64,000 nt of DNA, from the NCBI GenBank assembly GCA_963732905.1, contig CAVTBM010000008.1, positions 1,178,001 to 1,242,000 of the forward strand, written 5' to 3'. The stretch is from DASQZK01 sp963732905. Lineage in GTDB: Bacteria; Bacteroidota; Bacteroidia; Bacteroidales; GCA-2748055. The notes under the pieces are model-generated. The model was not told the DNA's origin. It saw only the letters and a list, made by a program, of their open reading frames with translations, and made no database searches. The position numbers were made by a program, and so were the translations under genes. This document shows, one piece after another, positions 51,301-55,059 of the stretch (position 1 is the first letter of the stretch; the number at the start of each line of letters is the position of its first letter).

Positions 51301-51453
51301 ATAGTTGTTTAATGTGGATTGCTGTGAAAAAAGGGAGCCGGGCAGAAAAAAAGCGAAGGATATCAGACAACATAAAATGAGAAGGAGTCCACGAAGGTGT
51401 ACTTCTTCATAAAGCCTTTTAGACAAATATCCCCTATTAAGATTCTTTTTCAT
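38740..51453 (-). CDS. Giant multidomain surface adhesin, SprB-like in parts
   Basis: The frame has 4,237 codons. Residues 1-44: signal peptide. About 45-210: beta-helix-like N-terminal domain (TLTVND/NADLTLSN pattern). About 225-372: Ig-like modules, one almost identical to the C-terminal array. About 475-750 and 850-1135: two GH54-like/LamG-type domains (AFSLRKLSATYSGFAVRVRR, KWYDQSGNMHDA). About 1140-1380: Ig-like and PKD-like modules. About 1384-3783: 18 PPC-like modules. About 3785-3945: two SprB repeats (VSCYGNSDGTVTVTPQGG). From about 4040: the 264-bp unit array. The frame leaves the array out of phase after SASVSTATTS and stops at 38740, so the natural protein is probably longer. Likely exported and used in adhesion or gliding. 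A perfect -7 element lies 14 bp upstream. Confidence 0.88.
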   Translation of the reverse strand: MKKNLNRGYLSKRLYEEVHLRGLLLILCCLISFAFFLPGSLFSQQSTLNNYTGSWINNASWTSGTCPGTSGLNVNVQVNGFITRTGNLDFNNGDLTVNDTLIVFGNVSFGNNADLTLSNGAVFIIYGDYTSGNQVNVITGGTLVVTGTFTQTGANNQGSFDITGGNVYIFDPAPGIKTGAGFVDLQCNPDCGYGDSTALASNPTIFNIFASGGHVITASGPTSFCEGGSVNLSVTNDGTYYQWYKDNAVIAGANTYIYTVTTGGSFSLKMLVGADTLTVGPEVVIVSTASVAPVSASVDRNNLCPGDGNIVLSYAGGTLGTNATAQWYSDAAFTTNIGNGNNLTLATPGATTTYYVRFEGDCDTTSAVSNTEIILPASLVPTINLNAIPSIPVGTPTVNLGYSGVTESPVTYSIDWDPASITAGFTNITDALLPVSPITIAVPVGATAGNTYTGSLTVQNSCNTSLSYPVSISILNSVLGVNPYSTVAFSLRKLSATYSGFAVRVRRSSDNSVQDIGFTASGDLDTAALLTFTGASNAYVSKWYDQSGNMHDALQAINAYQPMIVSSGVIMNVNGRPMLHFDGIDDILTYANPPANNFSEITLARTSLTHEIDPESNSGTGGTSGQHYLLGATHGGANAGQGLSVGTNGISNYEHGAGYMPSTAVFSGNVTGLNQINVIYTNRQPRIYENGLLVRTGLFSARATVTASTQIGSGTYGAFNGEVPELIIFPSSLTNADRQAIEFDQSCYYFIADLIPGDISETYDTSTTASLPYLGGTNQKWLYSITWDANALASGFNNIVEDTLPASPVIIELPGGISEADVYFGTFSAVNTCGGSIPDHPITVRVLNRILGNDIYAEVAYSNRKIAPAYNGPALRLRRTGDSELRDVYFDSVETISLNSPVSDAGGGNPTALTLSGWIGAGSATVRIWYDQSGNARNASQSNAASQPLLVINGEISTINTRPMLKFDGANDMLSFSNFVENNFSIFTVAQTTVTHEIDPQSTSGTVGINNQKYLMGPANSGNNAGQGISLGINGISNYEHGNAYMPATAVYSGTVTGLNLVDVLYANRRPYIYLNGNLVKTGLVSPKSTVYASYQIGGMNYGYFSGSVPEVIIFPKTISSTERQQVECNQIEFYSILGPTSAAIDTNNICPGENITLSYSGGTLRTGATAEWYSDSLLTENVGSGNNLTIPAPLTNTEYFVRFEGVCNNSLAVSASITVKEIPVVPDSAMVDRSPICSADGTIVLSFSGGKPGDSGVANWYSDSTFTNFVGTGNNLSLAAPDSSQTYFVRYEAECGNSSSANVSIIVNPLPIVSFSGLDSVYQLSDPVKILFGIPAGGVFSGPGIIGNTFDPSIAGVGVHNVTYTYTDINGCFNSDTLTTKVKDYDFLAGARVIPNIDGWCSLDAAYTTVGATADESAGSCWNTGPNFNRWFMFQATTTQVKVEVKTGGSEGTLRRPYVALWDASGNELACQSYYADYSDISMGSPNLTPGDWYYISVDNYNNAGYRGTFTLCVDDSVDYDFMEGALTVPHFHNWCSAEAEFTTYNATPDRSKGSCWPNGPNYNRWFRFLATTSELTVNVKTGGTEGTIRNIMVALWDASGNQMSCSRYASAYDDVLIGNASLTPGNWYYISVDNYAGGGYQGTFTLCMDNQVTYDFKEGAIDLPDTHEWCSANAAYTTVQATPDGIRPSNWNSGPNYNRWFKFRAATSMVRAEMKTGGGEGTLQYGLVALWDSAGNEVSSARYSSQYSDVAVSSVSMVPGDLYYISVDNYSGGGYQGSFSLCVTDTIGYDYKEGAIELNDIDHWCSANAIYTTMGATPDRLAGSAWPNGPNFNRWFTFVATTSQLKATLMTGGDEGTLRYGLIAVWDSADNEIVSARYSFDYDDVVASTNSLVPGQRYYISVDNYNNTGYRGTFSLCVDDTLDYDFREAAIEFDDLNYWCSADGVYTTMDATPDGVKGSQWPNGPNYNRWFKFQATTAFVKVDMKTGGLQGTLRYPMLALWDSAGNEITSARYINDYADISVSSNALVPGDWYFISADNANNTGYRGTFSMCITDTLDYDYKEAAIEIPDINAWCSGNGIYTTVGATPDRFKAVEWNTGPNFNRWFKFQATTSMVKAQVKTGGVEGSLRYPYIAIWNENDNEVAGSTYSYDYDDIVASSDTLTPGNWYYISVDNYNNTGYCGTFSLCIDDTLDYDYKIAAIDLTDLNNWCSPLQAYTTMNATPDETAGSAWNSGPNYNRWFRFTATTGMINVIVKTGGDEGTLRYPYIALWDDAGNEISSQRYNFDYSDINVSSDILTPGQVYYVSVDNLNNAGYRGTFSLCVSDTVDYDFRSAAMELPDISDWCSPLEAYTTLGATPDELAASCWNSGPNNNRWFKFKATTADVTVRLLTGGEEGTLRYPYIALWDSAGNEKTCRRYASDYSDLEITTDTFKLVPGAWYYISVDNLNNLGYRGTFSLCLDDKLSYDFKDGAELITDTDNWCSTPSEFSTVNATPDKVKAGCWPNGPNFNRWFKFQATTSNISVQMRTSGIEGNLRRGMLALWDASMNEVGCQVYSTDGSDLELYSTSLTPGNWYYISADNFNNTGYRGTFTICVTDHIINDNHDDAILFNDLNNWCSENAKYTNSIATPDESAGSCWTGVKNKNVWFKFIATSSLVTVTVKTRSDLGSMKRQQIALFDALGNEIDCAPANPASDTLVLVSNALVTGDLYYIAVDDDGTSGTFSICIDDDVTYDYPEGALELTDITNWCSPDAGFSNAAATIDPTSGSCWTGTVNKNVWFKFLATSPEIRVSIKTGGSYGTMQRQQTALWNISGDEVACAKWVSNQGTIVMQADSLTAGNWYWIGVDDDLVSGSFTLCIDDSVDFDFFNSAYTINNPRGWCSSDAQFSNLWATGDVTQGSCWSGSANKNVWFKFLATTPFIKVQLKTGSIYGNMQKQQIALFNDNQDEIGCAKWISNQGTIVMQTDTLTPGKWYWIAVDDDYVSSTFSMCTDDRPDYDFKAGALEITDISNWCSAEQAYSNLWATADEAMGSCWSGTTNKNVWFKFQATGRFINIDLRAGTVYGNMRRPQMALWNEAGTEVNCSGPVIDQGTLTINSDSLTTGNWYYLSVDDNYQSGSFSLCFDDQPTFDYKEGALLINHNSGCSADAAYTNYFATADQDMGSCWSGTINKNVWFKFVATSSFLTLKLMTGNIYGTIRRPQVAVWREDGTEVKCIGPVIDQGTLILSLDTLSIGDLYYISVDDNYVSGSFTLCLSDQLDYDYWDGAKILNHDAGCSANAAYTNYYATDDVSMASCWSGTENKNVWFKFQALTPFVTVKLKTGNVYGNLRRGQMALWNSQKQVVKCIGPVYDQGTTEMSIDSLTVGNWYWISVDDNYVSGSFTLCLDDMPNFDYKAGAIEIPHAVWCSSNAEYSNTSASEDESMASCWSGTENKNVWFKFQALSEFVSVGLKTGNVYGNMRRGQMALWKADGTEIKCIGRVLDQGTTSISYDGLNPGDWYYISVDDDYASGSFTLCMSDQPDYDYKQGAVVIQHNAGCYPDASFSNLMASADRSQGSCWSGTTNKNVWFKFQALTPEMKLQIKTGTVYGNMQRQQVALWNESDTQVGCARWIYTTGMVVLQTDSLTPGNWYYISVDDDLTSGSFSLCIDDHVDFDYKAGALELTNISNWCSNDAEYTNVYATPDGQAGSCWSGTIKKNVWFKFQAETQNIIVNVKTGNIYGTMQRQQLALWNDAGTEISCARWTTTTGTVTLTADTLTPGNWYYISVDDDNASGTFSMCLQGNPLDANITGTDVSCYGNSDGTVTVTPQGGTETGYSYSWTKNGTPYAINTASATGLGPGVYAVTITDNGDGSFVVRSVTVNEDPALLVGLTSTSESCSGTSDGSVSATPSGGTGAAYLYNWYRNGSPTGQTTQTINGLNTAWYKVVVTDAGALGCTVSDSIEVQVSGLLSSDPDSISIANNNVCQGTPKILVVSGGSLGTGAAWKWYLNNTFTTSAGPDGITLTVDPAVNTTYWVRAEGTCNTSSAVSGTVLTGMPSVAPTSASVDRNNLCAADGNIVLSYAGGTLGDGATAQWYSDATFTTNVGNGNSLTLATPAATTTYYVRFEGDCNTTSAANVTVNIKDISVAPTSASVDRNNLCPADGNIVLSYAGGTLGTNATAQWYSDAAFTTSVGNGNSLTLATPGATTTYYVRFEGDCDTTTAASVTETIKDVSVAPASASVSTATTSARLMATSY
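40105..47300 (-). repeat. 18 tandem PPC-like modules in two subfamilies of nine
   Basis: Each module is about 133 residues and starts DF/DY with a WCS motif, then GSCW, an (N)RWF or NVWF core, a basic GxLRxP or GNMRRxQ strand, and a closing PGNWYYISVDxxxxxGxFxLC strand, resembling the PPC (bacterial pre-peptidase C-terminal) fold. Modules 1-9 (nearest the N terminus) have GPNxNRWFxF and SVDNYNNxGYRGTF; modules 10-18 have NKNVWFKF and SVDDDYxSGSF. Conserved Cys in WCS and at the end (FTLCxDD) could form disulfides. They have diverged far more than the 264-bp units, so this array is older. Confidence 0.88.
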
Positions 51454-51466
51454 TCACTCGACAAAT

Positions 51467-51474
51467 CAAAAGTA
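51467..51474 (-). promoter_or_regulatory. Putative -7 element of the giant adhesin gene
   Basis: On the minus strand the sequence is TACTTTTG, a perfect match to the Bacteroidota -7 consensus TAnnTTTG, ending 14 bp before the ATG at 51453. No clear -33 TTTG was found at the expected distance, so support is partial. Confidence 0.5.
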
Positions 51475-51754
51475 AGCAATTTAATCATCGCTTCCTTCGT
51501 CCTTTATGTGGTGTTTTCTACGAATTATCAACATGAATGTTGCAGTGTTGAAATCTTGACATGTTAAGGAATTCCGTCCAGTACTCATAGAAAACAGAAT
51601 AATTGCACTAATTATAATTGGCTGAATGTGTATATCTTACAGGAATCTGCTAATAGACAACCTGTCTGGCGTCATGGAAAGCCAGGCGAGAGGGGACTCT
51701 CAGCCTAAAAAGGAGTAATAAGAATTTTCGTAGTGTGATAAAACCTGTTCACAT

Positions 51755-51791
51755 AAAAAAACCGGCGATTAATCAATATCCCCGGTTTTTT
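51755..51791 (-). terminator. Intrinsic terminator after pntB
   Basis: AAAAAACCGG (51755-51765) pairs with CCGGTTTTTT (51782-51791). On the minus strand the stem is followed by a run of T, as expected for Rho-independent termination of the pnt operon that ends at 51823. The symmetry could also stop transcripts coming from the other side. Confidence 0.75.
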
Positions 51792-51822
51792 CTTGACAAG
51801 TTTTATTTGTCAATTCATTTGT

Positions 51823-53238
51823 TTATAAGTTTTTTATTTCTGTAACGAGCTTTTGAAGTGTATCTTTCGCGTTTCCGAAGAGCATCCTGGTTTTATCGTC
51901 GTAGAAAAGATAATTCTCGATAGCAGCATATCCTTTTCCCATTCCCCGTTTCATAACGATAATATGTTTGGCCTCAAATGCCTTGATGATGGGCATGCCA
52001 TAAATAGGGCTCCCCGGATCGTTGATCGCTGCAGGGTTGACCACATCGTTAGCCCCGATAATGACGGCTACATCAGTATTGGGCATATCGGGATTGATCT
52101 CATCCATTTCGACGAGTTTATCATAGGAGACGTCTGCTTCTGCAAGGAGGACATTCATGTGTCCCGGCATACGTCCGGCAACAGGATGAATGGCATATTT
52201 TACCTCCACGCCGTTGGCCTCCAGGACGGTTTCGAATTCATGGCAAAGATGCTGAGCCTGGGCAACAGCGAGGCCATAGCCTGGAATAATGACAACTTTC
52301 CCTGAATATGCCAGGAGGACGCTGGCATCATTCAGTGAAATTTCTTTAATATTTCCGTGTTCATGTTCGGCCGAAACGCCTCCGCCGCCAAAAGCCCCGA
52401 TGATGACGTTGATAAGTGACCGGTTCATGGCCCGGCACATCTGGATGGTAAGGATAGTTCCGGCAGCACCCACCAGGATTCCGCCCAGGATCATGGCTTC
52501 ATTCTTGTAAATGAATCCGGCCATGGCAGCTGCAATACCGGTGAAAGAATTCAGCAGCGATATAACCACCGGCATATCAGCCCCTCCGATTGGGAGCACG
52601 AAGGTAATCCCATAAATCAGACTTATGGCCAGGAGTAAATAAACGAGAAGTTTCTGTGTTTCAAATGCGAGACCTCCTGTCATGACCAACACCACCATAA
52701 AAATAATCACGAGCAGGATAAAATTGTTCAGATACGTCATAAAACGGGCAAAGACATCGCCCACTTTGCCATCAAGTTTACCATAGGCGATCATACTGCC
52801 GCTAAAGGCGATGGCACCGATGACAAGTCCCAGGAGGGTGACGAGTGTAGACTTATTATTAACATTGGAGAATTCAATCAGTGCCACAAGTGCTGAAGCC
52901 GCACCACCGGTAGCATTGAAGAATGACACCAGCTGAGGCATAGCCGTCATCTTAACTCTGCGTGCGACCACTGCGCCAACCACAGAGGCCGCAAGGATGG
53001 TTACCACAACAATACTTCCATTGAACAGGGATATGGTATGACCACCGTCATCCTGATGGAGAAAAAGAGTGGTGACCATTGCCAGGAGCATACCGGCGGC
53101 AGCCCAAAGGTTCCCCCGCCTGGCACTTACGGGTGTACTCTGAAGTTTCAGCCCGATCACAAAGAATATAGCCGCCAGAAGATAACTGAATTCAAGAATG
53201 ATTTCACCTGTAGAGGGGTTCATTATCGATGTATCCAT
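51823..53238 (-). CDS. pntB: NAD(P)+ transhydrogenase, beta subunit
   Basis: The protein has 471 residues: about nine membrane helices, then the NADP(H)-binding domain III (VVIIPGYGLAVAQAQHLCHE, YAIHPVAGRMPGHMNVLLAE, VAIIGANDVVNPAA, and GMPIIKAFEAKHIIVMKRGM near the C terminus). It uses the proton-motive force to drive hydride transfer from NADH to NADP+, with the alpha subunits encoded upstream. It is the last gene of a three-gene operon (pntAA-pntAB-pntB). ATGs at 53238 and 53223 are both possible starts. Confidence 0.97.
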   Translation of the reverse strand: MDTSIMNPSTGEIILEFSYLLAAIFFVIGLKLQSTPVSARRGNLWAAAGMLLAMVTTLFLHQDDGGHTISLFNGSIVVVTILAASVVGAVVARRVKMTAMPQLVSFFNATGGAASALVALIEFSNVNNKSTLVTLLGLVIGAIAFSGSMIAYGKLDGKVGDVFARFMTYLNNFILLVIIFMVVLVMTGGLAFETQKLLVYLLLAISLIYGITFVLPIGGADMPVVISLLNSFTGIAAAMAGFIYKNEAMILGGILVGAAGTILTIQMCRAMNRSLINVIIGAFGGGGVSAEHEHGNIKEISLNDASVLLAYSGKVVIIPGYGLAVAQAQHLCHEFETVLEANGVEVKYAIHPVAGRMPGHMNVLLAEADVSYDKLVEMDEINPDMPNTDVAVIIGANDVVNPAAINDPGSPIYGMPIIKAFEAKHIIVMKRGMGKGYAAIENYLFYDDKTRMLFGNAKDTLQKLVTEIKNL

Positions 53239-53308
53239 GATTTTTTGATTTTCCTTGGTTTGTTATTATTCCTGAACCTGGGTATGATCTTATGGATCAT
53301 GAATCAGG

Positions 53309-53623
53309 TCAGTTCACTTTTTTTTTCTTCTTTTTAAACATCTCAAGCATTCTGTCGGTAACGACAAAACCACCGGTCACGTTAAGGGTTGCCAGGAAAA
53401 CAGCTAATATTCCCAGTGCCCATTCAAGAGTCGTGTCAGCATGTCCGACAAGAATGATCCCTCCAATGATAATTACACCACTGATGGCATTGGCGCCAGA
53501 CATGAGCGGTGTATGAAGTACTGAAGGAACATTCGAAATAACTTCAAAACCAAGAAAAACGGAGAGCACAATGATAAAGATCATATCCTTATGTTCCCAG
53601 AAAAATAGTAATACCTTTTCCAT
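53309..53623 (-). CDS. pntAB: NAD(P)+ transhydrogenase, alpha subunit membrane part
   Basis: The protein has 104 residues with three membrane helices (FIIVLSVFLGFEVI, HTPLMSGANAISGVIIIGGI, LGILAVFLATLNVTGGFVV) and the conserved VTDRMLEMF ending, then a Lys run. In enterobacteria this is the C-terminal part of PntA; here it is a separate subunit, as in Rhodospirillum. It is 12 bp downstream of pntAA and 70 bp upstream of pntB on the same strand. Confidence 0.95.
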   Translation of the reverse strand: MEKVLLFFWEHKDMIFIIVLSVFLGFEVISNVPSVLHTPLMSGANAISGVIIIGGIILVGHADTTLEWALGILAVFLATLNVTGGFVVTDRMLEMFKKKKKKVN

Positions 53624-53635
53624 GATGGTCAGATT

Positions 53636-54763
53636 TTATGATTGATATGACGCTTTAATTTTTTCATGAACGATTTCCCCTCCTTTAGTCACGCAGGTGC
53701 CGGCAATAATATCATCTTCATAATTAAGATTGAGGGAACCATCTTCAGCAATGAAAAGTTTGAGGAAATTGACTATATTTTTACCGAGCATACGGCTTGC
53801 ATCGGTAGGCAGCTGAGAGGGGTAATTTGAATTCCCAATGATTTTAACCTGTTTATGAGTTACCGTTTCATTATTTTTGGTGAGCTCACAATTGCCACCT
53901 GATGATGCAGCAAGGTCGATGATGACAGCCCCCGCTCTCATGGCATCCACGGTTTCCTTCCTGAGGAGCAGTGGTGCCTTCCTTCCGGGAATCTGGGCCG
54001 TACAGATCACTATATCGGACTTGACGGCGTGGTCATGAACGGCCTGTTGCTGTTTCTTCTTATACTCGTCCGACTGTTCAACGGCATAACCTCCGGCCTG
54101 GACATCTTCCTGGGCCCCTTCCACTTCAACGAACCTGCCACCCAAACTCTTCACCTCATCCCTGGCGGCCGTTCTGACATCGAAGGCTTCTACCACAGCA
54201 CCAAGTTTCCTTGCCGTTGCAATGGCCTGAAGACCTGCCACGCCAGCACCAAGTATCAGGACCCTGGCAGGTTTGATGGTACCTGCGGCAGTCATGAACA
54301 TGGGGAAAAACCCACCAAACTGGTTGGCAGCATCCAGTACAGCCTTGTAACCCGAAACGGTGGCCTGTGAAGAGAGAATATCCATAGCCTGTGCCCGGGT
54401 TGTCCTCGGGATGATGTCAAGGCTGAAGGATACGATATCTCCTTTTGCCATGGCTTCAACCGGTCCGCGATTAAAATACGGATTAAGGATCGCCACAACA
54501 ACCTGACCTTTCTTAAGTTTTTTTGTCTCCTCCAAGGAAAGAGGATGAATCATTACCAGCACATCCGACTGTGCTTTAACCTTCTCCCTTTCGTCAGTCT
54601 TTGCCCCGGCTTCTTCATATTCCTTATCGGAGGCAAAAGCAGACATGCCTGCCCCTTTTTCAATCAGAACTTCAACTTTAAGACCGGTTAGAGAGGCCAC
54701 GCCTTCGGGTAACAATGCCACCCTGTTTTCATCAGAAGATTCCTTAAGAATGCCAAGTTTCAT
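53636..54763 (-). CDS. pntAA: NAD(P)+ transhydrogenase, alpha subunit NAD-binding part
   Basis: The protein has 375 residues, soluble domain I only. Alanine-dehydrogenase-like fold: N-terminal MKLGILKESSDENRVALLPE, the NAD-binding LILGAGVAGLQAIATARKLG and VEAFDVRTAARDEVKSLGG, and IVICTAQIPGRKAPLL. It binds NAD(H) and passes hydride to PntB domain III. It is the first gene of the operon; a perfect TAnnTTTG element (TATATTTG) lies upstream at 54804-54811 on the minus strand. Confidence 0.97.
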   Translation of the reverse strand: MKLGILKESSDENRVALLPEGVASLTGLKVEVLIEKGAGMSAFASDKEYEEAGAKTDEREKVKAQSDVLVMIHPLSLEETKKLKKGQVVVAILNPYFNRGPVEAMAKGDIVSFSLDIIPRTTRAQAMDILSSQATVSGYKAVLDAANQFGGFFPMFMTAAGTIKPARVLILGAGVAGLQAIATARKLGAVVEAFDVRTAARDEVKSLGGRFVEVEGAQEDVQAGGYAVEQSDEYKKKQQQAVHDHAVKSDIVICTAQIPGRKAPLLLRKETVDAMRAGAVIIDLAASSGGNCELTKNNETVTHKQVKIIGNSNYPSQLPTDASRMLGKNIVNFLKLFIAEDGSLNLNYEDDIIAGTCVTKGGEIVHEKIKASYQS

Positions 54764-54803
54764 GGTTACGAATATTAATAGGGTTCAGAAAAGAAAGAAA
54801 AGC

Positions 54804-54811
54804 ACAAATAT
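54804..54811 (-). promoter_or_regulatory. Putative -7 element of the pnt operon
   Basis: TATATTTG on the minus strand, a perfect TAnnTTTG match 41-48 bp before the pntAA start codon. It lies in the spacer shared with the divergent sucA gene. No convincing -33 element was seen. Confidence 0.55.
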
Positions 54812-55022
54812 AAAAAAAATGGTTATACATGGAGACACATTTTAGATGATGCCTTCCGTAATACCCTGTACCGGATATGCTGAAGCATTTTCTAAAATGC
54901 CGTATACTGTATAATAAGCGCCTTTTATTAAACAAACCGGGCATTTCAGATGTTTTAAAAGCTGAAAATACCATTTCCAAAACATGTTTAATAAATAACC
55001 TGAGAGGTACACAAAAGTTTTA

Positions 55023-55030
55023 TACTTTTG
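55023..55030 (+). promoter_or_regulatory. Putative -7 element of sucA-sucB
   Basis: TACTTTTG, a perfect TAnnTTTG match 30 bp before the sucA ATG at 55060. Its position inside any longer in-frame extension argues against an earlier sucA start. The -33 box is not clear. Confidence 0.55.
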
Positions 55031-55059
55031 AATTTTATAAGCCCAGTGAAAACTTAATT

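Larger units (their letters stand above)
51454..51822. other. 369-bp spacer with adhesin promoter, hairpins and pntB terminator
   Basis: Between the giant adhesin and pntB. It contains the -7 element above, three short adjacent inverted repeats at 51655-51701, and an intrinsic terminator at 51755-51791. No coding sequence seen. Confidence 0.6.

Noticed and set aside
54877..55059. N-terminal extension of sucA
   Set aside because: The extra 61 residues show no similarity to E1 proteins and would place the start before the likely -7 promoter element.
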